The notes under the pieces were generated by a model that saw only the letters and a list, made by a program, of their open reading frames with translations, did no database searches and had not been told where the DNA came from. From positions 1 to 64,000 of the forward strand of contig CANJHY010000002.1 in the NCBI GenBank assembly GCA_947474275.1: a stretch of 64,000 bases of DNA, given 5' to 3'. The DNA is from PALSA-1004 sp947474275 (GTDB lineage: Bacteria > Pseudomonadota > Gammaproteobacteria > Burkholderiales > SG8-41). Shown piece by piece: positions 8,747-17,300 of the stretch; position 1 is the first letter of the stretch; each line of letters opens with the position of its first letter. A program made the translations under genes and the position numbers.

Positions 8747-9157
8747 TCAGGGCGCCGCGAGCACCTTGAAAACCACTTTGGCACCCGGCTGCAGCGTGCA
8801 CATCTGCGACGGCTTATGCATGTGAATGACGGGAGGATTGGCATTGACGAGTTCGAGCTCGAAGGTGCAGCCGCCGCGCGGCGCAAACCTGGTCTTGCTT
8901 CCCTCGATTAGAGTGATCACCGCAGAATCCGCCAGCGGCTTGCCTTCTGCCGAGCGCACCTGCGTTATCCAGACGATGTGCGCGCTTTTCATGCCGTTCA
9001 GCGTCATCGAAGTCGTGCCTTCGCCCGGCAGCGGCCACTCGTAGTCGTCGTAGTAATAATGCTGGGCCGGAAGAGTTTTAGCCGTCTGGGCTGCCGCGTT
9101 GCCGATCAGCGCGGGTGCCGTGAATGCCGCCAGAACAAGCATGCGTGCAATTTTCAT
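8747..9157 (-). CDS. Secreted protein of unknown function
   Basis: 136 residues from ATG 9157, which follows GGGAGATCCGC. Residues 1-22 are a typical signal peptide (MKIARMLVLAAFTAPALIG, cleavage near NAAAQ). The mature part is about 114 residues with two cysteines (GGCTFELELV and SQMCTLQPG) that could form a disulfide, an aromatic cluster HYYYDDYEWPLPG, and a predicted beta-rich C-terminus. No family was recognised. A longer in-frame start at 9301 would bury the signal peptide and was rejected. It lies between the convergent UxaA-type gene and the MmgE/PrpD operon; no function is suggested by context. Confidence 0.7.
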   Translation of the reverse strand: MKIARMLVLAAFTAPALIGNAAAQTAKTLPAQHYYYDDYEWPLPGEGTTSMTLNGMKSAHIVWITQVRSAEGKPLADSAVITLIEGSKTRFAPRGGCTFELELVNANPPVIHMHKPSQMCTLQPGAKVVFKVLAAP

Positions 9158-9209
9158 GCGGATCTCCCCGGGTGGGTTAACGCGCAGTATAAGTCGAAAT
9201 CGCGACAAC

Positions 9210-10601
9210 TCAAGACGCGCCAAGCTCGGCCGCGATTTCGCCGATGTCGCCGCAGCTCTCAATATCGAGCAAACGGTCGCGCAGCGCCAGGGCGCGCCCA
9301 CGTGGCAGCACGCGCTCCGCGTTGGCGAGGAATTTATCTTCTATCGCAGAAGCCGCGAGCGGGTTTTCCGTCGATCCTGCGTTCACGTCTTCGCGCGCGC
9401 TGAAGGTGCGGCCGTCGGCCGTGGTGATTTCCACGCCACCCGAATAGTGCGCCGGAAAATTCGATTGCGGGTCGGCAACGTATTCGACTTTTTGCGCGAG
9501 CGCACGGATGGCGGGGTCGTTGAGCGTGCCGGCGTCCAGCTCCTGCAAGGTAAAGCGCCGGCGTGTTGCCGCGCATGCCGCCGAATAATAAACGCTGAAC
9601 TGCGCGGCGGCGATGTCGTTCGGCGCAACTTTCTTATCGCGCGGTTCGCATACGGTGCTGATTCCCGCCTGCGGCACGAGCACGCGAATGACGCGAATGC
9701 CGGACGTGGCGATATTATGCTGCGTCACCACCGCTATCGTCGAATTGATGATGGCATGGTTGAAATAGCACGAGGGCAGCAGCTTGATCAGGATGCGCGA
9801 GAATTCCCAATCCCGGCCCAGGCCGGACGTGATGCCCGCGAGATCGGCGGCCGGCGCCGGCGCATTCAGATAGGTCGTGAAGACGCCGAACCGGCCTTCG
9901 TAAGCGGTGCGCGGGCCGACATAGCCTTCTTTCGCCAGCATCGCGGCGGTGATCGCGCTGGCGGCGGGCCAGCCGGCTTCGAAACGCTTGGTCCACGAAT
10001 CTGCGGCGGAAAATTCCCGGTTTCCAGACGCCGTGCTATAGGCGATGCCTTGTGCCATCGCGAGTTGTGCGGCATCGAGGCCCAACAGCTTGCCCGCGGT
10101 GAGCACGCTGCCGAACGCGCCGATGACACCGACCGCATTGAAACCCGCGGGCGTGAATCCCCCGCGCGCCGCCATGCCCAGGCGTACCGCACACTCGACG
10201 CCGCCGATATATGCCGCCATGACGTCTTTTCCGCCGGCTTTGGAAAAACAGCCGGCCCCCAGCGCGCTCGGCACGCAAAAAGCGCTCGGATGCACGCGCC
10301 CGAGCAGCGAGGTGTCGTCGAACTCTATGCCATGCACGAGCATGCCATTCATCAAGACTGCGTCGCGCAACGCAAGCCGCGCCGGCATGCCGATGACGGG
10401 GTATTCGCCGCGGCCCAGGGCGGCCAGTCCGGCGCACGCTTTGCGCGCGAAATCGAAACCTGAAGACGCGAGTGCCACGCCGATCGAATCCAGCCAGTGC
10501 AACTTGGCCTGCGCACGGACCGCTGCGGGAATCGACGCGTAATCGAGCCGGGCGATGAATTCAGCCAGCGATTCGGCGATGGTGGGTGCCGGGTTGTCCA
10601 T
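9210..10601 (-). CDS. MmgE/PrpD family protein (2-methylcitrate dehydratase-like)
   Basis: 463 residues. The family includes 2-methylcitrate dehydratase and cis-aconitate decarboxylase. Visible family segments are AKLHWLDSIGVALASSG, LMNGMLVHGIEFDDT, HPSAFCVPSALGAG, GYNAVGV-like AGFNAVGVIGAFGSV and IKLLPSCYFNHAIINS. The HGIEFDD motif is the usual HxxxFDD active-site region. Start is ATG 10601, which shares its first base with the stop of the TauE gene (TAATG), so the two are translationally coupled. An open frame extends upstream to 11198 but runs in another frame through tauE and is not coding. The substrate is probably a tricarboxylic or unsaturated acid; a propionate role is not shown since prpB/prpC are absent. 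Confidence 0.87.
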   Translation of the reverse strand: MDNPAPTIAESLAEFIARLDYASIPAAVRAQAKLHWLDSIGVALASSGFDFARKACAGLAALGRGEYPVIGMPARLALRDAVLMNGMLVHGIEFDDTSLLGRVHPSAFCVPSALGAGCFSKAGGKDVMAAYIGGVECAVRLGMAARGGFTPAGFNAVGVIGAFGSVLTAGKLLGLDAAQLAMAQGIAYSTASGNREFSAADSWTKRFEAGWPAASAITAAMLAKEGYVGPRTAYEGRFGVFTTYLNAPAPAADLAGITSGLGRDWEFSRILIKLLPSCYFNHAIINSTIAVVTQHNIATSGIRVIRVLVPQAGISTVCEPRDKKVAPNDIAAAQFSVYYSAACAATRRRFTLQELDAGTLNDPAIRALAQKVEYVADPQSNFPAHYSGGVEITTADGRTFSAREDVNAGSTENPLAASAIEDKFLANAERVLPRGRALALRDRLLDIESCGDIGEIAAELGAS

Positions 10602-11344
10602 TATTTCAGCCAGAGTATAGCGCCGCACAGCAGCAGCGTTGCGCACACGAAACGACGGAAGGTGGTTTCGCTGAGTTGCAGATGAATGCGGTCGCCGACG
10701 TACATGCCGGCGAGCATCGCCGGAAACGCGGCGCCAAACATGAGCCACGATTCCGGCGTGAACTCGCCGGCCGCATAGTAGCCGATGCCGCGAACGGTGC
10801 TTAACAACAGCAGCATCGCGGAAATCGTCCCGCGGAACTGGTCCTTGTTCAGCGCATGCGCGTCGAGAAAGGGGACGAAGAACAGGGTGCCCATGGTACC
10901 GAACATTGCGCCGACCGCGCCCGCGAGGGTGCCCGCCAGCGGGCCGGTAAAGGGCGGCAGCTTGACGGTACGCGTCCGTGGACGCAGCGCGTTCCACATG
11001 GCAAACGCCGCATAGGCGATGACGAGAGTCCCCAGTCCCTGCGCGAGCATCCGAGAATCGAGTTGTGTGAAAAAGTAGAGGCCGATCGCGATGCCGAGCA
11101 CGCACCACGGAATGAATGAAATGAACGCCGCGCGCGCAACCTGTTTGTAGTCGCGGGCGACGATGGCGGCAGACGAGGCGAAGCCGAGCAGCGTCCACAC
11201 TGGCACCAGCACTTTCAGCGGCAGCACGAGGGCGAGCAGCGGCATGCCGATGACTGCGCCAAAACCGGTGCTGCCGCGCAGGCCGTAGGCGAAAAAGATC
11301 ACGCCTGCGCAGTAGGCGAGTTCGTAAGCCGATAACCCGGTCAT
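10601..11344 (-). CDS. TauE/SafE family membrane transporter
   Basis: 247 residues, almost wholly hydrophobic, with about eight membrane segments and the two-repeat layout of the TauE/SafE (DUF81) family. The first repeat starts FFAYGLRGSTGFGAVIGMP, a region close to the conserved G-x-GxG(x)P stretch, and the second has AGTLAGAVGAMFGTMGTLF. Members export sulfite, sulfoacetate or other small anions or their precursors. The gene overlaps the MmgE/PrpD gene by one base, so it probably moves the substrate or product of that enzyme; this is inferred from coupling only. Confidence 0.85.
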   Translation of the reverse strand: MTGLSAYELAYCAGVIFFAYGLRGSTGFGAVIGMPLLALVLPLKVLVPVWTLLGFASSAAIVARDYKQVARAAFISFIPWCVLGIAIGLYFFTQLDSRMLAQGLGTLVIAYAAFAMWNALRPRTRTVKLPPFTGPLAGTLAGAVGAMFGTMGTLFFVPFLDAHALNKDQFRGTISAMLLLLSTVRGIGYYAAGEFTPESWLMFGAAFPAMLAGMYVGDRIHLQLSETTFRRFVCATLLLCGAILWLK

Positions 11345-11363
11345 CAGGATCGAGGCAGTCGCA

Positions 11364-12212
11364 TTACAGCGAAATTTCGCCGCGGCCGAGCGCGATCACG
11401 CGGCCGGATACGAAGATCTGCCCGTCCTTGTCCACTTTAAGGCCAAGGCGGCACGGACGTCCGACCTGGTCGCCCTGCAGGACCTGCACGGCAAACGGCA
11501 GTGGCGTGCGTTGCGCGACAAACCAGCCGCCGAGATTCGCGCACGCGGAACCGGTGCCCGGGTCTTCTATGACGCTCGCATGCTTGTTGAAGAAAAACCG
11601 TACGCGTATGGTTTCGTCGTCAATGCGCGCCCAGACATAGACGAGCCCCTTGCGCTTGTTGCCGACGGTATGCCGCAACAGCAGTTCCGCGTTCGGCTGG
11701 CAGCGCTCGACCGCCTCTGCCGAAGCCAGCGGCAGTATGAGTTGCTCCGAGCCGGTGTCTACCCAGAGCGCGCCATCGAGCACGTCGGACGCGCCGATAT
11801 TGAGCATCCTGGAAAACTCTTCGCGCGTGGCCCGCGGTGCATGCGTGGATGGTGCGTTGGCCTGCAGCGTCCATTCGTCGCCCTGTGCGGTCACCGGGAT
11901 GACGCCCGCCTGCATTTCGAGCTTGACGGCGTCGCCGGTCTTATTCAGTTCGCGCACGACGTGCGCGGTGCCGAGCGTCGGATGTCCGGCGAAGGGCATT
12001 TCGAACGCCGGCGTGAAAATGCGCACGCGCGCGGTTGCCGCCTTATCAGTGGCCGGCAGGATAAAAGTCGTTTCAGAGAGGTTGAACTGCAGCGCCAGCG
12101 CCTGCATGGTGGCGTCATCCAGCGCGCTGCCGTCTTCGAATACGCACAATGGATTGCCGGCGAGCGCGGATTCCGCGAATACGTTGACGATGCGATAGCG
12201 CAGGGTGGGCAT
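11364..12212 (-). CDS. PhzF family epimerase/isomerase
   Basis: 282 residues with the two-domain diaminopimelate-epimerase-like fold of PhzF. N-terminal VNVFAESALAGNPLCVFED, the catalytic Glu in LQFNLSETTFILPAT, the phosphate/acid pocket FTPAFEMPFAGHPTLGTAHV, and in the second half DPGTGSACANLGGWFVAQ and LQGDQVGRPCRLGLKVD. Only phenazine operons contain the true PhzF; none of the other phz genes are here, so this is a housekeeping family member of unknown substrate. ATG 12212 gives the family length. Same strand as tauE-prpD, with 19 bases to the TauE start, so possibly one operon. Confidence 0.88.
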   Translation of the reverse strand: MPTLRYRIVNVFAESALAGNPLCVFEDGSALDDATMQALALQFNLSETTFILPATDKAATARVRIFTPAFEMPFAGHPTLGTAHVVRELNKTGDAVKLEMQAGVIPVTAQGDEWTLQANAPSTHAPRATREEFSRMLNIGASDVLDGALWVDTGSEQLILPLASAEAVERCQPNAELLLRHTVGNKRKGLVYVWARIDDETIRVRFFFNKHASVIEDPGTGSACANLGGWFVAQRTPLPFAVQVLQGDQVGRPCRLGLKVDKDGQIFVSGRVIALGRGEISL

Positions 12213-12250
12213 GATGTGAATTCGGCGATGGGCCGGGAGTTATGTAACGG

Positions 12251-13105
12251 TCAGGATTTTTTAACCGATGCTACCGCGTCGCGTATCCACGCCGTCACGC
12301 TGACCGCGTTTTGCTGGGGCGGCATTAGCGGCGAGAGCACCGAGCCGGGAATCAGTTCGCGCAGCGCGTGCGCGGACGACGTCGAGTGCGACGCATCATC
12401 GCCGCTCATGATGAACGACGGCGCTTTGATCGCCATCAGTTGCTCGCCGGTAGCGCCCGACGGCATGGTGTCGTCGAACAGTGCGTCGCGGCTGTAGGCG
12501 AGGACAGCGAGGTATTGCTCGAGATCCTGCTGCACATACTTCGCCGCGAAAGTCTCGTCGTGCGCGAGCACCGATGCCCACGGGCCCGCTTCGGGATCGG
12601 CCCAGAACGCCAGCGACTTTTTCGCGCGTTCGGCGACCGCAGCCAGGCCGTTGGCGCGCGCAAACGCGGTGTGCCGGTTGAAATTGAGATGCCCTTTCGC
12701 TCGCCAGCGAAAACCGCCGACCGGCCAGTGCAAGAGTAGCCCCATGCAGCGCTGCGGAAAATACGCCGCCATGGCGACGGCAACGGAAACGCCCATGCAG
12801 CCGCCGATCACCCACGCGCGATCGATGCAGAGATGATCGAGCAGTCCGACCGCTTCAGCCGCCCACATGCGCCAGCTGTGCGGCTCGACGCGTCCGCCGG
12901 ATTCCCCGGCTTCGCGGCGGTCGTAAGCGATCATGCTGAAATCTTTCGTCAGCGTATCGAGCGGACGCAGGTCTTTCCACACGCCGCGTGTCGACCAGCC
13001 GCCGATATTGGAATCGAACCCGCCCGGCGAAAGCATGATCAGCGGCGGCCCGCTGCCTTGCGCAACATAGTTGATTTTGATGCCGTCAATGGTGGCGTGG
13101 GGCAT
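12251..13105 (-). CDS. Alpha/beta hydrolase with a Cys nucleophile elbow
   Basis: 284 residues. PPLIMLSPGGFDSNIGGW supplies the oxyanion loop and IAYDRREAGESGG the next strand. The nucleophile elbow reads VIGGCMGVSVAVAMAAYFP, that is G-G-Cys-M-G with cysteine instead of serine, as in dienelactone hydrolases and some C-C hydrolases. Later FIMSGDDASHSTSSAHAL could give Asp and His. The C-terminal His is not obvious. It lies between glnS and phzF on the same strand, with no overlap. Substrate unknown; a role in catabolism of organic acids or aromatic compounds would fit the neighbourhood but is guesswork. Confidence 0.8.
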   Translation of the reverse strand: MPHATIDGIKINYVAQGSGPPLIMLSPGGFDSNIGGWSTRGVWKDLRPLDTLTKDFSMIAYDRREAGESGGRVEPHSWRMWAAEAVGLLDHLCIDRAWVIGGCMGVSVAVAMAAYFPQRCMGLLLHWPVGGFRWRAKGHLNFNRHTAFARANGLAAVAERAKKSLAFWADPEAGPWASVLAHDETFAAKYVQQDLEQYLAVLAYSRDALFDDTMPSGATGEQLMAIKAPSFIMSGDDASHSTSSAHALRELIPGSVLSPLMPPQQNAVSVTAWIRDAVASVKKS

Positions 13106-13143
13106 AACGAGTCCTGTTCAAGCCAGAGGGCAGGTGAGAAGAA

Positions 13144-14916
13144 TTATTTGTGCCACGAATCGCGCAGTGTCACCGCGCGATTGAACACCGGCGCACCAGG
13201 TTTGGAATCGACGCGGTCGGCGACAAAGTAGCCGTGGCGCTCGAACTGATACTGTTCTCCGAGCTGCGCGTCCCTGAGCGACGGCTCCAATTGTGCCGTG
13301 ATCACGTGCTTGGACTGCGGATTCAGGTCCTGGACGTGATCGCGCTCGCCGGCGCCCGGGTGAGCTTCCTTGTACAGGCGGTCGAAGAGGCGCACTTCGC
13401 AGGCATAAGCCTGGCGCGCGGACACCCAGTGGATATTGCCCTTGACCTTGTAGGTGTCCGAGCCCGGCGTGCCGGATTTGCTGTCTGGAAAGTAATTGCA
13501 ATGAACGGCTGTTACGCGTCCCGCTTCATCTTTACGGCAACCCGTGCATTCGATGACAAAGCCATAGCGCAGCCGCACTTTGTTGCCGGGGAACAGGCGG
13601 AAATAACCTTTATCCGGGACTTCCATGAAATCTTCGCGCTCTATCCACAGTTCTTTGGAGAACGGCACCGGGCGCTTGCCCCATTCCGGTTTTTGCGGGT
13701 GGTTGGGCGGATGGCATTCTTCTTCCTGCTGCTCGGGATAGTTGTCGATCACGAGCCTGACCGGGTCGAGCACAGCGACGCGCCGGGGCGCTACTTCGTT
13801 CAGGTGCTCGCGCATGCAGTCTTCGAGCACCGAGAAATCGATCCAGCCGTCGGATTTCGATACCCCGATGCGTTCCGCGAACAGGCGGAAGCCTTCCGAC
13901 GGATAGCCGCGGCGCCGCGCGCCGACGAGAGTCGGCATGCGTGGATCGTCCCAGCCGTCGACGTGCTTCTCGGTGATGAGTTGGACCAGCTTGCGCTTCG
14001 ACAGCACGACGTAGGTAAGATTAAGGCGCGCGAACTCATACTGGTGCGGCAGCGGTTTGGCGAGCAGCCCGCCTTCGGCCAGGCGTTCGAGCAGCCAGTC
14101 GTAGAACGGCCGCTGGTCCGCGAATTCGAGGGTGCAAAGGCTGTGCGTGATCTGTTCGAGCGCGTCCTCGATCGGGTGCGCGTAGGTGTACATCGGGTAA
14201 ACGCACCATGCGTCGCCGGTACGATGATGGGTGGCTTTGCGGATGCGGTAGATCGCAGGGTCGCGCAGGTTGATGTTAGGCGAGGCCATGTCGATTTTCG
14301 CGCGCAGCACCATGCTGCCGTCGGCGTGCTTGCCGGCTCGCATATCGCGGAACGCCTGCTGGTTTTCGGCCGCGCTGCGGCCGCGCTGCGGGCTCGCTTT
14401 GCCTGCTTCGGTCAGGGTGCCGCGGCTGGCGCGCATCTCTTCCGCGCTTTGCTCGTCGACGTAGGCGTGACCTGACGTAATCAGGTATTCGGCGGCTTCG
14501 TACATGAAGTCGAAGTAGTCGCTCGCATAGTACAAATGGTCGGTGCCGTTGGCGTTCCATCCGAAGCCCAGCCATTTGACAGCATCGAGTATGGAGTCGA
14601 CGTACTCCGTTTCTTCTTTTTCCGGATTGGTGTCGTCGAAACGCATGTGGCAGACGCCGCCGAAATCGCGCGCGATGCCGAAATTGAGGCAGATCGATTT
14701 GGCATGGCCGAAGTGCAGGTAGCCGTTCGGTTCCGGCGGAAAGCGCGTGCGGATTTTTGCCGGGTCGGCTGTTGCGCCGGCGTGGCTTTTCGCGCTGCCG
14801 GGTTTGCCGACCCAGGTGCGCGCCGCGTACGTGCCGTTTGCAATGTCCGCTTCGACCGTGTTGCGGATGAAGTTCGTGACGTGCGGCGCGGCAGGCTTGC
14901 TGTTGCTCTTGGACAT
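13144..14916 (-). CDS. glnS: Glutaminyl-tRNA synthetase
   Basis: Charges tRNA-Gln with glutamine. 590 residues, class I synthetase. HIGH-type motif PPEPNGYLHFGHAKS near residue 62, MRFDDTNPEKEETEYVDSI, and KMSKS-type loop TYVVLSKRKLVQLI. WDDPRMPTLVGARRRGYP and the C-terminal anticodon-binding beta barrels (PVPFSKELWIEREDFMEVP) distinguish GlnRS from GluRS. Compared with the E. coli enzyme (554) there is a modest N-terminal addition and an insertion near residues 170-200. ATG 14916 is supported by a good promoter 27 bases upstream. Confidence 0.96.
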   Translation of the reverse strand: MSKSNSKPAAPHVTNFIRNTVEADIANGTYAARTWVGKPGSAKSHAGATADPAKIRTRFPPEPNGYLHFGHAKSICLNFGIARDFGGVCHMRFDDTNPEKEETEYVDSILDAVKWLGFGWNANGTDHLYYASDYFDFMYEAAEYLITSGHAYVDEQSAEEMRASRGTLTEAGKASPQRGRSAAENQQAFRDMRAGKHADGSMVLRAKIDMASPNINLRDPAIYRIRKATHHRTGDAWCVYPMYTYAHPIEDALEQITHSLCTLEFADQRPFYDWLLERLAEGGLLAKPLPHQYEFARLNLTYVVLSKRKLVQLITEKHVDGWDDPRMPTLVGARRRGYPSEGFRLFAERIGVSKSDGWIDFSVLEDCMREHLNEVAPRRVAVLDPVRLVIDNYPEQQEEECHPPNHPQKPEWGKRPVPFSKELWIEREDFMEVPDKGYFRLFPGNKVRLRYGFVIECTGCRKDEAGRVTAVHCNYFPDSKSGTPGSDTYKVKGNIHWVSARQAYACEVRLFDRLYKEAHPGAGERDHVQDLNPQSKHVITAQLEPSLRDAQLGEQYQFERHGYFVADRVDSKPGAPVFNRAVTLRDSWHK

Positions 14917-14942
14917 GGGGCTTCCGAATCGGGGAAGCGTCT

Positions 14943-14970
14943 ATTCTAATCGATGCGGCATTTCGTACAA
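14943..14970 (-). promoter_or_regulatory. Sigma-70-type promoter of glnS
   Basis: On the minus strand TTGTAC (14970-14965) and TAGAAT (14948-14943) are separated by 16 bases. The start point would lie about 20 bases before the glnS ATG at 14916. Confidence 0.55.
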
Positions 14971-15026
14971 AGTACGTACACGGCAATCCACGGCACGCGT
15001 GTGCCATGACGATTGCGTCAAGACAG

Positions 15027-15054
15027 TTGACGATTGCCGGCAAGCGGTTAAGAT
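15027..15054 (+). promoter_or_regulatory. Sigma-70-type promoter for the small membrane protein gene
   Basis: TTGACG (15027-15032) and TAAGAT (15049-15054) with a 16-base spacer, about 40 bases before the ATG at 15095. Confidence 0.5.
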
Positions 15055-15094
15055 TGCGTTGTCTTTGAATTGATCGAACTGGCGAGGGTGGACT

Positions 15095-15304
15095 ATGACT
15101 CCTACGTTCTGGGCAGGCCTTGCATTTGGTATCGGCGTCTTGTTGATGTTTGCGGACTACCGGATGGCCACCGCGCCCGACCCGACAGACAAGCACAAGC
15201 GGCGCAAGAAACTCAACCCCGTTGCCGCCAAGCAGCTGCGCGACATGTTTATCTGGACATGCGTGGTGACGGCAGCCGCGTACTACGTGCCGGACTGGTT
15301 TTAA
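15095..15304 (+). CDS. Small two-helix membrane protein, unknown function
   Basis: 69 residues with a GAGGGTGG ribosome-binding site before ATG 15095 and a recognisable promoter upstream. Two hydrophobic segments (about 4-20, FWAGLAFGIGVLLMFAD, and 51-66, MFIWTCVVTAAAYYV) flank a strongly basic middle (DKHKRRKKLNPVAAKQLRD), so both ends are probably on the outside or the basic loop is cytoplasmic. No family recognised. Isolated between glnS, which is divergent, and a convergent Bug gene. Confidence 0.65.
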   Translation: MTPTFWAGLAFGIGVLLMFADYRMATAPDPTDKHKRRKKLNPVAAKQLRDMFIWTCVVTAAAYYVPDWF

Positions 15305-15345
15305 TTCACGCGCCGCGCATTAGCGCGCGCTGAACAGCGCGGCCG

Positions 15346-16317
15346 TCAGTCGACGCGTGCGCCGGTCGCTTTGACGACCTTGCCCCATTTGGCGATTTCG
15401 GCTTTGAGGTGGTCGCCGAATTTTTCGGCGGAACCGCCGACGGGTTCGACGCCGCCCGCCTGAAAGCGTTCGCGCACGTCGGGTAACAGCAGGATCTTGT
15501 TGATTTCGGTATTCAGTTTAGTCACCACGTCGCGCGGCATGCCGGCCGGCCCGACCACGCCGAACCACACCAGGACTTCAAAGCCCGCGACACCGGATTC
15601 GTCCACCGTCGGGATTTCCGGCGCGAGCGCCGAGCGCTTCAGGCTGGTGACGCCGATCCCGCGCATCTTGCCGGCCTTCACGTGCGGCAGCACGTTGGGT
15701 GTGTTGTCGAAAATCATCATCACGTGCCCACCCATCAGGTCAGTCAGCGCGGGCGCGCTGCCCTTGTAGGGCACGTGCAGAATGTCGGTCTGCGTCATCA
15801 TTTTGAAGAGCTCCATCGACATATGGTTCGAGCTGCCTGCACCCGTCGACGCATAGGTGAGCTGTCCGGGTTTGGTTTTGGCGAGCGCGACGAGTTCTTG
15901 CGCTGACTTGACCGGCATCGACGGGTGGACCACCAGCATATTGGGTGTGGAGCCGGCGAAGATCACCGGCATGAAATCGCGCTCGGTGTTGTACGGCAAC
16001 TTCGTATAGAGCGTCGCGTTGACGGCAAAGGGCACCGCGACGATGAGCAGAGTGTGGCCATCGGCGGGAGATTTGGCGGCGAGGTCGGCGCCCAGTGTGC
16101 TGCCCGCACCGGGGCGGTTGTCAACCACCGTCTGGCCAATGCCGCTGTCGCTGAATTTTTGCGCGATGGTGCGCCCGAGAGTGTCGTTAAACGCGCCCGG
16201 CGGGAACGGCACGATGATGCGGATGGGCTTGTTCGGATAGCCTTGCGCTGAAACGGCGAACGACAGGGCAGCGATGGTGCAGGCCGCCAGCGATGCCAGA
16301 ACACTTGAGTGACGCAT
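15346..16317 (-). CDS. Bug-family (TctC-like) periplasmic solute-binding protein 1
   Basis: 323 residues from ATG 16317, preceded by no useful longer start. Signal peptide 1-25 (SVLASLAACTIAALSFAVSA). Family motifs: YPNKPIRIIVPFPPGAFND, VVDNRPGAGSTLGADLAAK, ADGHTLLIV, VPYKGSAPALTDLMGGHV and GVVGPAGMPRDVVTKLN. These proteins bind carboxylates for tripartite tricarboxylate transporters, but many in Burkholderiales stand without TctA/TctB genes, as here. The Asp of the PGAFND loop is the usual ligand-contact residue. The start is 11 bases after the stop of the second Bug gene, so the two probably share one mRNA. Ligand unknown. Confidence 0.9.
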   Translation of the reverse strand: MRHSSVLASLAACTIAALSFAVSAQGYPNKPIRIIVPFPPGAFNDTLGRTIAQKFSDSGIGQTVVDNRPGAGSTLGADLAAKSPADGHTLLIVAVPFAVNATLYTKLPYNTERDFMPVIFAGSTPNMLVVHPSMPVKSAQELVALAKTKPGQLTYASTGAGSSNHMSMELFKMMTQTDILHVPYKGSAPALTDLMGGHVMMIFDNTPNVLPHVKAGKMRGIGVTSLKRSALAPEIPTVDESGVAGFEVLVWFGVVGPAGMPRDVVTKLNTEINKILLLPDVRERFQAGGVEPVGGSAEKFGDHLKAEIAKWGKVVKATGARVD

Positions 16318-16328
16318 GGTCGGCCCCG

Positions 16329-17291
16329 TTAATCGATTTTGACGTTGGCGTCCTTGATGACCTTGGCCCACTTCGCGACTTCGTTTTTCAGGAACGCGGT
16401 GAGTTCAGCGGAGGTGCTGCCGACCGGTTCGATTCCGAGCTGCACGAATCGATCCTTGATCTCGGTGCGCCGCATGGCGGTGCCGGCCTCGCGCGACAGC
16501 TTGTCGACGATGGCCTTCGGCGTGCCGGCCGGGGCGAGCAGCGCGACCCAGGTGCCGCCGACGACCTGCACGCCGCCTTCGATGAGCGTGGGCATATCGG
16601 GCGCGACGGCAACCCTTTTTTCGCTGGTCATGCCGAGCGCCTTGATCTTGCCGGCGCGCACGTGTGGCAACATCGAAGAGGGCGTGTCCAGCATGATGTT
16701 GATCTGGCCGCCAATCAGATCCTGCAGGGCCGGCGCCGTTCCCTTGTACGGAACGTGCAGCATCTTGATGCCCGTGGTCGCCATCAGGAGTTCGGTGGTC
16801 AGGTGCGCGGCCGCGCCGATGCCGCTGGAGGCGAACGTGAGTTGTCCTGGTTTCGCTTTGGCGAGTTCGACCAGTTCCTTCACCGAAGTTGCGGCGAGCG
16901 AGTTGGTCGCGCAGACGATCAGGGGCGAGGTGGCGAGCAGCGAGACGTGCTCGAAGCTCTTGACCGAGTCGTAAGGCAGCTTGGCATACAGCGTCTGGTT
17001 CGCCGCGTGCGCGGCGATCACGGTGCCGAGTGTGTAGCCGTCGGGCGTCGCTTTCGACACCATGTCGACGGCCAGGATGCTGTTGGCGCCGGGGCGGTTG
17101 TCGACGACGAAGGTCTGGCCGAGGCTTTTTGCAAGTTCGAGCGCGGTGATGCGCGTGACGAGGTCAGTGATGCCGCCCGGCGTGTAGGGCACCAGCACGC
17201 GTACCGGCCGGGTCGGATAGTCCTGGGCATGGATTGCGCCGCAAATGGCGAGCGCACTGCAGGCAAGCATCAAGCGCAATTTGTATTGCAT
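16329..17291 (-). CDS. Bug-family (TctC-like) periplasmic solute-binding protein 2
   Basis: 320 residues with a signal peptide (LMLACSALAICGAIHA, cleavage before QDYP). Family features: YPTRPVRVLVPYTPGGITD, VVDNRPGANSILAVDMV, TPDGYTLG, LHVPYKGTAPALQDLIGG and ALLAPAGTPKAIVDKLS. The ligand loop PGGITD keeps the family Asp. Clearly homologous to, but not a recent copy of, the adjacent Bug protein. It sits nine bases downstream of the S51 peptidase gene on the same strand, giving a run enolase-S51-Bug2-Bug1, likely one operon for taking up and metabolising an organic acid. Confidence 0.9.
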   Translation of the reverse strand: MQYKLRLMLACSALAICGAIHAQDYPTRPVRVLVPYTPGGITDLVTRITALELAKSLGQTFVVDNRPGANSILAVDMVSKATPDGYTLGTVIAAHAANQTLYAKLPYDSVKSFEHVSLLATSPLIVCATNSLAATSVKELVELAKAKPGQLTFASSGIGAAAHLTTELLMATTGIKMLHVPYKGTAPALQDLIGGQINIMLDTPSSMLPHVRAGKIKALGMTSEKRVAVAPDMPTLIEGGVQVVGGTWVALLAPAGTPKAIVDKLSREAGTAMRRTEIKDRFVQLGIEPVGSTSAELTAFLKNEVAKWAKVIKDANVKID

Positions 17292-17300
17292 GGCTTCTCC

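Noticed and set aside
7290..8825. 511-codon plus-strand frame overlapping the UxaA-type gene
   Set aside because: Shifted frame of the same region; the UxaA frame carries all conserved motifs.
9099..10463. 454-codon plus-strand frame opposite the MmgE/PrpD gene
   Set aside because: Shadow frame, rich in Arg and Ala, without homologous segments.
10602..11198. Apparent N-terminal extension of the MmgE/PrpD protein to 662 residues
   Set aside because: The extension reads tauE in a wrong frame; the coupled start at 10601 (TAATG) gives the normal family length.
13150..14475. 441-codon plus-strand frame opposite glnS
   Set aside because: Antisense shadow of GlnRS, no motif of its own.
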